From Muribaculaceae bacterium (GTDB lineage: Bacteria; Bacteroidota; Bacteroidia; Bacteroidales; Muribaculaceae): a stretch of 21,348 bases of DNA. Numbering within the stretch: position 1 is the stretch's first letter; every line of letters begins with the position of its first letter. The position numbers were made by a program, and so were the translations under genes. The notes beneath the pieces were generated by a model. The model did not search any database. It saw nothing but the letters and a program-made list of their open reading frames with translations, and had not been told where the DNA came from. Location of the stretch: NCBI GenBank assembly GCA_017545095.1, contig JAFYCU010000211.1, positions 1 through 21,348 on the forward strand. Direction: 5' to 3'. Of the stretch, positions 6,886 to 13,911 are shown in pieces.

Positions 6886-8082
6886 TCAGCCCAGTTTGGC
6901 GAGTGCTTGGCGGATGCGTGCGGCGGCCTCGCGGATGTTGTCGTCGCTGGTGGCGTAGCTCAGGCGTATGTAGCCGGGGCTACAGAAGGCGTCACCGGCC
7001 ACGGTGGCCACATGGGCCTCGTTGAGCAGGTACATCGCCAAGTCGTTGGCATCGTTAATCACCGTGTCGCCGGCGCGGAGGCCGAAGAACGCAGTCACCT
7101 CGGGGAAGAGGTAGAACGCACCGTCGGGCACATTGACGCGCATGCCCGGAATGTCCTTGAACAGACTCACCACCAGGTTGCGGCGACGCTCAAAGGCCAC
7201 GCGCATGTCCTCCACGCACTGCTGCGAGCCGGTGTATGCGGCCTCGGCGGCTTTCTGCGCTATCGACGAGGCTCCGCTGGTGTACTGTCCCTGGAGCTTG
7301 GTGACGGCCTTGGCGAGCCACAGCGGGCCGGCCATGTAGCCGATGCGCCAGCCGGTCATCGCATATGCCTTCGACACACCGTTGATGATGCACACGCGGT
7401 CGCGGATGGCCTCGAACTGTGCCAGCGACTCATGGCCACCGATATAGTTGATGTGCTCGTAGATTTCGTCGGCCACCACCATCACCTGCTCGTGGCGTGC
7501 CAGCACCTGTGCCAGGGCCTGTAGCTCGTCGCGGCTGTAGATGCTGCCTGTGGGGTTCGACGGCGAACATAGAATCATCAGCCGCGTGCGCGGCGTGATG
7601 GCTTGCTCCAGCTGCTCGGCGGTGATTTTGAAGTTCTGGTCGAGCGTGGCAGGCACCAGTACACTCTTGCCGCCAGCCAGGTTCACCATCTGCACATAGC
7701 TCACCCAGGCCGGGGTGGGAATCACCACCTCGTCGCCGGGGTTGACCAGGGCCATCACCACATTGCACAGCGCGTGCTTGGCACCGTTGCCCACCACAAT
7801 CTGGTCGGGCGTGTAGTCAAGGCCATTCTCGTTTTTGAGCTTGGCGCTGATGGCCTGTCGCAGCGACAGGTAACCCGGCACCGGGGAATAGAACGAGAAG
7901 TTGTCGTCCACCGCCTGGCGGGCAGCAGCCTTGATGTGGTCGGGGGTGAAAAAGTCGGGCTCGCCCACCGAGAGGTTGATCACGTCGACGCCCAGCGCTT
8001 TCAGCTCAGCGCTTTTCTGCGACATCGCCAGCGTGGCACTGGGCGCAAGGGCCTGAATACGGTCGGAAATCTGATTGCTCAT
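6886..8082 (-). CDS. aspC: Class I pyridoxal-phosphate aspartate aminotransferase
   Basis: This cytoplasmic enzyme transfers the amino group between aspartate and 2-oxoglutarate. The start chosen is the ATG at 8080-8082, giving 398 residues beginning MSNQISDRIQALAPSATLAM. That is the usual opening of the bacterial subgroup I-gamma enzymes. An upstream extension in the same frame to 8199 reads through the promoter and a 7-bp repeat tract and is rejected. Motifs include INLSVGEPDF (35-44), GNGAKHAL at about 98-105, SPSNPTG (173-179, Asn176), ADEIYEH with Asp205 and Tyr208, NGVSKAYAMTGWRIGY with Schiff-base Lys238, and YIRLSYA with substrate-binding Arg373. All key residues are present. Exact substrate range (aspartate versus aromatic or prephenate) cannot be read from motifs. 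It is transcribed alone, between a good promoter and a good terminator. Confidence 0.93.
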   Translation of the reverse strand: MSNQISDRIQALAPSATLAMSQKSAELKALGVDVINLSVGEPDFFTPDHIKAAARQAVDDNFSFYSPVPGYLSLRQAISAKLKNENGLDYTPDQIVVGNGAKHALCNVVMALVNPGDEVVIPTPAWVSYVQMVNLAGGKSVLVPATLDQNFKITAEQLEQAITPRTRLMILCSPSNPTGSIYSRDELQALAQVLARHEQVMVVADEIYEHINYIGGHESLAQFEAIRDRVCIINGVSKAYAMTGWRIGYMAGPLWLAKAVTKLQGQYTSGASSIAQKAAEAAYTGSQQCVEDMRVAFERRRNLVVSLFKDIPGMRVNVPDGAFYLFPEVTAFFGLRAGDTVINDANDLAMYLLNEAHVATVAGDAFCSPGYIRLSYATSDDNIREAAARIRQALAKLG

Positions 8083-8117
8083 AATAGTTTTTAAAGGGTC
8101 AATTAGTCTTGAAACTG

Positions 8118-8147
8118 CAAAGGTACAAAATAATAGATAATGGACAA
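8118..8147 (-). promoter_or_regulatory. Aspartate aminotransferase promoter (-33/-7)
   Basis: On the minus strand TTG (8145-8147), then exactly 19 bp, then TACCTTTG (8118-8125): a full Bacteroidota promoter. The -7 box is 35 bp from the start codon. The -33 TTG lies inside one heptamer (GACAATG) of the adjoining tandem repeat. Confidence 0.8.
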
Positions 8148-8163
8148 TGGATAATGGATAAAT
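8136..8163. repeat. 7-bp tandem repeat, GAYAATG type
   Basis: Four heptamers: GATAATG, GACAATG, GATAATG and a final degenerate GATAAAT. The tract overlaps the -33 end of the aminotransferase promoter. Confidence 0.8.
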
Positions 8164-8171
8164 ATTTTTAA

Positions 8172-8351
8172 GATGCGAGATGCGAGATGCAAGATGCAAG
8201 ACGCGAGCGGGCTGGCGCGACGTTCAGACGATGATTCTTAAGATGCGAGATGCAAGATGCAAGATGCGAGCTGGCTGGCGCGACGTTCAGACGATGATTC
8301 TTAAGATGCGAGACGCGAGATGCGAGATGCAAGATGCAAGCTGGCTGGCGC
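8172..8351. repeat. Nested repeat: GATGCRA heptamers inside a 63/70-bp unit
   Basis: Three units each begin with a run of heptamers (five at 8172-8206, four at 8242-8269, five at 8305-8339; GATGCGA, GATGCAA and GACGCGA forms). Each run is followed by a block starting GCKGGCTGGCGCGA. In units 1 and 2 this block continues to CGTTCAGACGATGATTCTTAA; unit 3 diverges after the shared GGCTGGCGCGA. Units 1 and 2 are 70 and 63 bp, differing by exactly one heptamer. Confidence 0.9.
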
Positions 8352-8363
8352 GAAGAAGTCACA

Positions 8364-8388
8364 AGCCGCTGCATGCAACGGCTCTACA
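8364..8388 (-). repeat. Third copy of the TGTAGAGCCG hairpin repeat
   Basis: Read on the minus strand this is a 25-nt TGTAGAGCCG…CGGCT sequence like 6096-6120 and 6356-6380. It has a different inner stem (TTGCATGCAG), so the hairpin is kept while the middle sequence changes. Confidence 0.65.
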
Positions 8389-8470
8389 AGGATTCGGTAA
8401 GGGGAGGCCTTTTCAGTTACGAGCTACAGGTATCGCAATGAGGCTCTCGCAACATTCTTGCGTTAGCTAT

Positions 8471-8540
8471 CTTGGTTCTTGGTTCTCGGTTCTTGGTTCT
8501 CGATTCTTGCTTCTCGATTCTTGCTTCTCGATTCTTGCTT
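8471..8540. repeat. Ten-copy 7-bp tandem repeat, CTYGVTT type
   Basis: Ten uninterrupted heptamers, at first mainly CTTGGTT with one CTCGGTT, then alternating CTCGATT and CTTGCTT. It is followed by a T-rich stretch and ends 18 bp before the -33 box of the LRR gene promoter. The reverse complement fits GAANCRA, close to the GATKCRA tracts at 703 and 8172. Confidence 0.92.
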
Positions 8541-8558
8541 CTTTTTCTGCCTTTATTC

Positions 8559-8589
8559 TTGCAGGGTAATGTTTTTTTGCGTAATTTTG
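8559..8589 (+). promoter_or_regulatory. Promoter of the tandem LRR genes (-33/-7)
   Basis: TTG (8559-8561), 20 bp, then TAATTTTG (8582-8589) fits the Bacteroidota promoter. It lies about 50 bp before the ATG and probably drives both LRR genes. Confidence 0.72.
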
Positions 8590-8638
8590 CGGCAAACTAT
8601 TATTTGACAGCGAAAAACTGATTTAAACCATTCGATTG

Positions 8639-10489
8639 ATGAGACGATTTTTAACGCTATGCGGTGTCGCGATGTTGGCACTGGCAGTGAGTGCTCAGAC
8701 GTTTTTCACGTCGGGCAAGTTGCGTTATGAGGTGGTTGACGAGGCCAACCACTGGGTGCGCATTGTGGAAAAGAACCCCAACAACCCCGATGACGTGTAC
8801 CAGAACATCGCCACGGCCGACTTCTCGGCCACGGTGACCAACGGCGGGGTGGAATACACCGTGCTGGGCGTTGGGCCAGGTGCGTTTGCCAAGGGGTCGC
8901 TGGCCGAGAACACCGTCACGCGACTACCCGAGGGGTTCATCTACATCGACAACGGGGCCTTCGACGGCTGCACAGGCATCTCGCTGCGGCTGCCGTCCAC
9001 GCTCACCATGCTCGCCCCGATAGCCCTGGGCGGAAACAAGTTCCGCTTCCTTGCTGTGGAGGAGGCCAACCCGGAGTTCAAGCGCATTGCTGTGTCGTCG
9101 CAGGGACGCGACGTGTCGACCATCGTGAACAAAGCCGGCAACAAAATCATCGCCGTGGCCGGTGCCATGGTCATCAACTTCGACAATGGCGCAAACTACG
9201 TGTCGCAGTACGACATTCCCGAGACCATCACCGAGATTGGCGAATATGCCTTCTACAGGCACCCCAATTTCACACGGGTCACCATCCCGGCTTCGGTGAC
9301 ACGGATTGGCGATGCCGCGTTCTACGACTGCGAGAAACTCACTAGCGTGAGCCTGCCCAACCCCGCCGTGGAGCTGGGCGGCTCGGTGTGGAGCGGCTGT
9401 AGCAACCTCACCAGTGTGAGTCTGCCACAAGGCATGGAGAAGCTGGCTCGCCACACGTTCTATATGTGCGGCTTGGAGAGCATCACCCTGCCCGAGGGCA
9501 TGAAGCGCGTGGGCTTTATGGCCTTTGCCAGCAACAACCTCAAGACCATCAACCTGCCCAGCACGCTGGAGCTGATCGACAGCTGCTGCTTCCAGAACAA
9601 CACCGAGCTTACCACGGTGAACCTGAAGAACGTCCGTCAGATGGATCACTTCGCCTTCATGGGCTGCACAAGCCTGAAGACTTACACCTGCAATGGCCAA
9701 CTCGAGAATGTCGGGTCAAGCGTGTTCTGCCGTACAGCGATGACCGATGCCCAGCTGCCCGAGGGTGTGAAAAGCATGGGAGGCAACGTGTTTTTCCGCA
9801 CCACTTCGCTGCAAACCATCACCATTCCCAGCACGGTGGAGAGCATCGAGTTCACACCTATCGTGGGCTGTACGTCGGTGAAACGCATCCAAGTGGCCGA
9901 GGGCAGCACTCATTTCACCGAGTTGGACAGCTGCTTGTATGAACTTGATGGCAATGGCCAACCTTGGCGACTGGTGACTGTGCCTGCTGCACGCGACAAC
10001 AAAGTGCTTACCATTCCTGAAGGTGTGAAAGAACTGGGACTGCAGGCTGTACGCGAAGTGCCCATGGTGCAGGTGAATCTTCCTGCTTCGCTGCTCTCCA
10101 TTACTGAGAACACCTTCTCAAGTGTCACAACCATCGCACAAGTCACCTGTCTGGCAAAGGAACCACCAGCAAGTGGCGTTTTCTCTGACGATGTGTATGC
10201 CGCTGCCACCCTGCGCGTTCCGCTGGTGGCGCTTGAGAAATACCAGAACGATGAGTATTGGGGCAAGTTCCAACACATCGAGGGCATCGACACCGGCGAG
10301 GAGCCTGGTCTGCCTGGAGACCTCAATGGCGACAGCATCGTGGATGTTGAGGACGTGAATTTGATGATTAACCTCATCTTGGAGAACATCACCGCAGACC
10401 AACTTGCCGGCTCGCCCGACTTGGATGGCAGCGGTTCCGCCGATGTGGCCGACGTGAATATGCTCATCAACATTATCTTGACACAATAA
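8639..10489 (+). CDS. BspA-like leucine-rich-repeat secreted protein with C-terminal dockerin-like pair (copy 1)
   Basis: The 616-residue protein starts at ATG 8639-8641; a TTG directly before it is not needed. A signal peptide (MRRFLTLCGVAMLALAVSA) is followed by a roughly 170-residue N-terminal region. LRR_5/BspA-type repeats run from about 195 to 500 (examples: ITEIGEYAFYRHPNFTRVTIP, SVTRIGDAAFYDCEKLTSVSLP). After the linker FQHIEGIDTGEEPGL come two dockerin-like calcium loops, GDLNGDSIVDVEDVN (560-574) and PDLDGSGSADVADVN (593-607). BspA-type LRR proteins are surface or exported binding proteins (adhesion, host or glycan contact); the ligand here is unknown. The second loop has Ser at a usual Asp position (DGSGS), so its calcium binding may be weaker. 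It is probably co-transcribed with its paralogue 18 bp downstream. Confidence 0.9.
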   Translation: MRRFLTLCGVAMLALAVSAQTFFTSGKLRYEVVDEANHWVRIVEKNPNNPDDVYQNIATADFSATVTNGGVEYTVLGVGPGAFAKGSLAENTVTRLPEGFIYIDNGAFDGCTGISLRLPSTLTMLAPIALGGNKFRFLAVEEANPEFKRIAVSSQGRDVSTIVNKAGNKIIAVAGAMVINFDNGANYVSQYDIPETITEIGEYAFYRHPNFTRVTIPASVTRIGDAAFYDCEKLTSVSLPNPAVELGGSVWSGCSNLTSVSLPQGMEKLARHTFYMCGLESITLPEGMKRVGFMAFASNNLKTINLPSTLELIDSCCFQNNTELTTVNLKNVRQMDHFAFMGCTSLKTYTCNGQLENVGSSVFCRTAMTDAQLPEGVKSMGGNVFFRTTSLQTITIPSTVESIEFTPIVGCTSVKRIQVAEGSTHFTELDSCLYELDGNGQPWRLVTVPAARDNKVLTIPEGVKELGLQAVREVPMVQVNLPASLLSITENTFSSVTTIAQVTCLAKEPPASGVFSDDVYAAATLRVPLVALEKYQNDEYWGKFQHIEGIDTGEEPGLPGDLNGDSIVDVEDVNLMINLILENITADQLAGSPDLDGSGSADVADVNMLINIILTQ

Positions 10490-10492
10490 CCC

Positions 10493-10506
10493 TTAATTAT
10501 TAATTA
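10493..10506. repeat. Two-copy 7-bp repeat directly upstream of LRR copy 2
   Basis: TTAATTA twice fills most of the 18-bp spacer and ends one base before the downstream ATG. It may act as an A/T-rich leader, which favours initiation in Bacteroidota. It is listed because of its period of seven. Confidence 0.45.
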
Positions 10507-10507
10507 T

Positions 10508-12370
10508 ATGATGAAAAAATCATTCTTACTTCTTGCAACCATGCTGCTTTCGATGGTTGCATTCGCCCAGGAGAACCTTCCTTCGTTCAAAGTGGGCAAA
10601 ATCACCTATCAGATTGTGGACGAGGGTCAGCGCTGGGCGCAGATCACCTGCCCGGCAACGGGTTCCTATCAAGGCATTTCTTCGGCTGACCTGGCCTCGA
10701 CGGTGACCTACAACGGTGTGGAGTACACCGTCTATGGCGTGGGGCCAGGCGCGTTTATGAACGCCTCGTTGTCAGGACTGCTCACGCTGCCCGACGGGCT
10801 GATTTACATCGACAACGGAGCCTTCGACAACGCTGGTGGAGACGGAAGCGGAATCCGCATCTCCAACACCATGCAGTTTATCTCCGAGAACGCGTTTGTG
10901 AACAACCGGTTCGGCATCATCACCTGCCGCGACACCAACCCCTATTTTTCGCGCATCGATTTCTCGGATATTGTAGGCAGCACGATGTTTGCCCTCGCCA
11001 ACAAGGAAGGCAACAAGCTGTTGGCATTCCCTGGCCAGAAAATCCTCAGTACTGCAGGCGATGGCACCTACGTGACGCGAGTGACCCTCCCCTCGCAAAT
11101 CACCGAGATTGGCGATTACGCTTTCTGTGGCAGCCCCAAGCTGGAGTCCGTCACCTTCCACAACGGCATCACCCGCATCGGCGACCATGCCTTTGCCGAC
11201 TGCAAGAAGCTCACCACCGTGAGCCTGCCCAGCGCCGATGTGGAGCTGGCCGGCTATGTGTGGAGCGGCTGCGTGAACGTGACCAGCGTGAGCCTGCCCC
11301 AGGGCATCAAGCTGAGCAACCACGACTTCTACTGCTGCTCGATCGAGAACCTCACCGTGCCCGAGGGCGTGACCGTCATCCCCATGATGTGCTTCGCTGG
11401 CAACGAGCTCAAGAGCCTGAGCCTGCCCAGCACGCTGGAGCGCATCGACAGCTGCGGCTTCCAGAACAACCCCGACCTGCCCAGCGTGGACCTGAAGAAC
11501 GTGAAGCGCCTTGAGCATTTCGCCTTTATGGGCTGCACCGGTCTGACGAGCTACACTTGCAACGGCCAGCTGGAGTACCTCTCCACCACCGTGTTCTGCA
11601 ACACCGGCCTGGTGGATGCCATGCTCCCCGAGGGACTGAAGTACATGGACGGCAACACCTTCTTCAACACCAACTCGCTGCAAACCATCACCATCCCCAG
11701 CACCGTGGAGACCGTGGTGTTCAACCCCATCACCAAGTGTCCGAACGTGAAGCGCGTCCAGGTGGCCGAGGGCAACACCCACTATGCCGAGTTGGACAGC
11801 TGCCTGTATGAAATCAATGCTGGCGGACAGCCCATCCGCTTGGTGTCGGTGCCGCAGGGGCGTGAGAACAAGGTGCTCATCGTGCCCGACGGCGTGACAG
11901 TGGTGGCACGCCAGGCCGCTCGCAACGTGGAGCTTACCGAGGTCTATCTGCCTGCCACCATGCAGACGTTGGAAGCCAGTGCCTTCAGCACCATCACCGC
12001 TGCCACCCGGGTGACGAGCATGGCCGTGGAGCCCCCCGCCATGGACGAGGGTAGCGTGTTCTTCAGCGATGAGGTGTTCACCAACGCCACGCTCTATGTA
12101 CCCCTGGCATCGGTCGAGAAGTATCAGGCAGCCACCGGCTGGAAGGAGTTCCAGCACATCGAGGGCATCGATACCGGCGAGGAGCCGGGCCTGCTCGGCG
12201 ACCTGAACGGCGACGGCGCAGTGGATGTGGAGGATGTGAACGCCATCATCAACCTCATCCTTGAGACCATCACGCCCGACCAGCTCCAAGGCAATGCCGA
12301 CCTCGACGGTGACGGCACCACCGATGTGGGCGATGTGAACATCCTGATCAACCTGATTTTGAATCAGTAA
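10508..12370 (+). CDS. BspA-like leucine-rich-repeat secreted protein with C-terminal dockerin-like pair (copy 2)
   Basis: The 620-residue protein is a paralogue of the preceding gene along its whole length. Its signal peptide (MMKKSFLLLATMLLSMVAFA) is followed by an N-terminal region with VEYTV.GVGPGAF and LIYIDNGAFD in common with copy 1. BspA-type repeats follow (for example HNGITRIGDHAFADCKKLTTV). The linker FQHIEGIDTGEEPGL is identical to that of copy 1. The two calcium loops, GDLNGDGAVDVEDVN and ADLDGDGTTDVGDVN, both keep canonical acidic residues. Either of two adjacent ATGs (10508 or 10511) could be used. The 18-bp gap and shared direction suggest one transcript with copy 1. Binding partner unknown; the exported location is inferred from the signal peptide. 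Confidence 0.9.
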   Translation: MMKKSFLLLATMLLSMVAFAQENLPSFKVGKITYQIVDEGQRWAQITCPATGSYQGISSADLASTVTYNGVEYTVYGVGPGAFMNASLSGLLTLPDGLIYIDNGAFDNAGGDGSGIRISNTMQFISENAFVNNRFGIITCRDTNPYFSRIDFSDIVGSTMFALANKEGNKLLAFPGQKILSTAGDGTYVTRVTLPSQITEIGDYAFCGSPKLESVTFHNGITRIGDHAFADCKKLTTVSLPSADVELAGYVWSGCVNVTSVSLPQGIKLSNHDFYCCSIENLTVPEGVTVIPMMCFAGNELKSLSLPSTLERIDSCGFQNNPDLPSVDLKNVKRLEHFAFMGCTGLTSYTCNGQLEYLSTTVFCNTGLVDAMLPEGLKYMDGNTFFNTNSLQTITIPSTVETVVFNPITKCPNVKRVQVAEGNTHYAELDSCLYEINAGGQPIRLVSVPQGRENKVLIVPDGVTVVARQAARNVELTEVYLPATMQTLEASAFSTITAATRVTSMAVEPPAMDEGSVFFSDEVFTNATLYVPLASVEKYQAATGWKEFQHIEGIDTGEEPGLLGDLNGDGAVDVEDVNAIINLILETITPDQLQGNADLDGDGTTDVGDVNILINLILNQ

Positions 12371-12382
12371 TATGTAAAGTGA

Positions 12383-12630
12383 TGAGTCCACTTTAAAATC
12401 CAGCATCCCAAACAACGAAAGAACGAGGAACACGAGAGTTATCATATAATTCGTAATCTATTCTTGGTAATTCAAGTTTCGCAAATAGTATGGATAGACG
12501 AGAGATGTCTGAAATTCAAGTAAATAGCTCCCCCTCTAAGATAGAGGGGGAACTGTCGCTGCTATTTCCCGAAACTTGAGTTGGTTATCTACGTTGGCAA
12601 CCCACTGCTCGACTTTTTAAAGTGGACTCA
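12383..12630. repeat. MITE-like nested inverted-repeat segment
   Basis: A perfect 16-bp terminal inverted repeat, TGAGTCCACTTTAAAA (12383-12398) and its complement (12615-12630), bounds 216 bp. A second inverted repeat lies inside it (TCAAGTTTCGCAAATAG at 12472-12488 against 12562-12579, with one mismatch and one bulge). At the centre is a 10-bp stem hairpin, TCCCCCTCTA / TAGAGGGGGA (12529-12551). It occupies almost the whole gap between LRR copy 2 and the next gene. No clear target-site duplication or coding frame was seen. No promoter box for the downstream gene was found, so expression of 12662-13822 may start inside or read through. Confidence 0.7.
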
Positions 12631-12661
12631 ATAACTATCAATAACCATTAAAAGATTTCTT

Positions 12662-13822
12662 ATGAAAGCGTTCAACACAATCAAAACAGTTTTTCTTTCG
12701 ATGGCCATGCTGGTTGCTGGCCAAGTGAGCGGTGCCGAACTGGCTGGTGAGAACGATGGCAATGTGAGCTGGCTCAGCAGCCGCGCCGCCGAGCTTAACC
12801 TTTACACGGGCAACGACTATCTGCAGTACCAATTCAACGGCGACGGCACGCGCAACAATGCCACCATGCCCGGTGAGTTGGACATGCTCGCGGTGAATTT
12901 CTTCAGCATCTACTACGACCTGGCCGAGGGTGTCGACATCACCAGTGCCGCGTTGCAGTATATGATTTACCCCGCCGACGGCAACGGTGACGCGTGGAAC
13001 ACCATCGAATGCACCGAGGTGAACACCCTGGTGAGTGCCCGGAAAAACACCCACCGCAGCACGTTCAACGAGCAGCGACTCATCTCGCGCGACCTCGCTC
13101 CGGGAAACTATGTGCTACAGGTCAAGTACCAGCTCGTCGATAACAATGACGTGAGCTACTACTTTGGCGACGACAGCGACAACTTCCGCTTCACCTTCAC
13201 GGTCAACGAACCCAAAGACCCCGAAATCCTCAGCATCAGCATGGTGCTCACACCCACACCGGGTGAGCAGCAATTTCCCTGGGTAAACGGAGGCGAACCG
13301 TTTGAGGAGGTGGACCTCACCAACGAGGAGCCAGTGGAGTCGATGACCGTCGACGAGGTGTTTATCTTTGCCGAAGGCAACTTCGATTCGTTGAGCCTGG
13401 GCTACAAGCTGTGTGACGTGAACGGCAACGAGGTTTACCACAATGCCATCGCCACCCAGCTCGACGACTTCGGGAACTGGAGCACCGAGGAGCCTACCGA
13501 ACTGCTCAACAGCACCTTGCTGCAGAATGGCCAGACCTATGACCTGCTGTTCTGGGCCGAGGGCGAAGCCGAGGGCCAGACGCTATACCTCAACAACGAT
13601 GGAGCTGGTTACCGTGTGGCGTTCACCTTCGGTGGTGGCGGCAGCACCGTGCGCGGCGACGTGAACGGCGACGGGGCGGCCGACATCGAAGACGTGAACT
13701 TGATCATCAACATGATGCTCGGCAAGGACGAAAAGAACGCAGCCGCCGACATCAACGGCGACGGTGAGGTGGACGTGGAAGACATGAACACCATCATCAA
13801 CATCATGCTCGGCAAGGACTGA
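12662..13822 (+). CDS. Secreted protein of unknown function with C-terminal dockerin-like pair
   Basis: The 386-residue protein has a signal peptide (about 1-25, ending QVSGA) and two regions I cannot assign (about 30-182 and 186-325). Both look beta-rich, with alternating hydrophobic and acidic residues as in secreted beta-sandwich proteins. A glycine hinge (FGGGGST, 323-329) leads to two strong dockerin-like loops, GDVNGDGAADIEDVN (332-346) and ADINGDGEVDVEDMN (362-376). The protein ends at LGKD directly after the second helix. The tail is closest to that of the CotH-like protein (same NGDG, EDMN and LGK features). It is the last plus-strand gene of the accessory block and converges on the gene at 13912. 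No catalytic motif was recognised. Confidence 0.82.
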   Translation: MKAFNTIKTVFLSMAMLVAGQVSGAELAGENDGNVSWLSSRAAELNLYTGNDYLQYQFNGDGTRNNATMPGELDMLAVNFFSIYYDLAEGVDITSAALQYMIYPADGNGDAWNTIECTEVNTLVSARKNTHRSTFNEQRLISRDLAPGNYVLQVKYQLVDNNDVSYYFGDDSDNFRFTFTVNEPKDPEILSISMVLTPTPGEQQFPWVNGGEPFEEVDLTNEEPVESMTVDEVFIFAEGNFDSLSLGYKLCDVNGNEVYHNAIATQLDDFGNWSTEEPTELLNSTLLQNGQTYDLLFWAEGEAEGQTLYLNNDGAGYRVAFTFGGGGSTVRGDVNGDGAADIEDVNLIINMMLGKDEKNAAADINGDGEVDVEDMNTIINIMLGKD

Positions 13823-13851
13823 CACCCTGCACCAGCGTGTAGAATTTGACA

Positions 13852-13897
13852 CATACAATCACAGCACCTATCAGGCGATAGGTGCTGTGATTGTATG
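13852..13897. terminator. Bidirectional terminator-like hairpin between convergent genes
   Basis: A perfect 21-bp stem (13852-13872 with 13877-13897) closes on a 4-nt loop, AGGC. It lies 29 bp after the plus-strand stop and 14 bp after the minus-strand stop. A TTTT occurs a few bases beyond on the plus strand, but there is no classical T-run on either side. Confidence 0.78.
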
Positions 13898-13911
13898 CCA
13901 CGTTTTGGAAA

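Larger units (their letters stand above)
8083..8638. other. 556-bp gene-free region with two divergent promoters and 7-bp repeat tracts
   Basis: This intergenic region separates the divergent aminotransferase and LRR genes. From left to right it holds the aminotransferase promoter, a GAYAATG tract overlapping it, three nested repeat units, a REP-like hairpin, about 80 bp of unassigned sequence, a ten-copy CTYGVTT tract and the LRR promoter. Small frames that cross it are low-complexity translations of the repeats. Confidence 0.8.

Noticed and set aside
8083..8199. N-terminal extension of the aspartate aminotransferase
   Set aside because: The added residues are translated from the promoter and repeat tract; the family start is MSNQISDRI.
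8172..8351. Possible CRISPR array
   Set aside because: The 'spacers' between the repeated runs are identical in units 1 and 2, the repeats are themselves 7-bp tandems of varying copy number, and no cas gene is present.
8180..8569. 129-codon plus-strand frame across the repeats
   Set aside because: Its repetitive MRDARCK-type translation simply reflects the DNA heptamers (7 bp x 3 = 7 residues).
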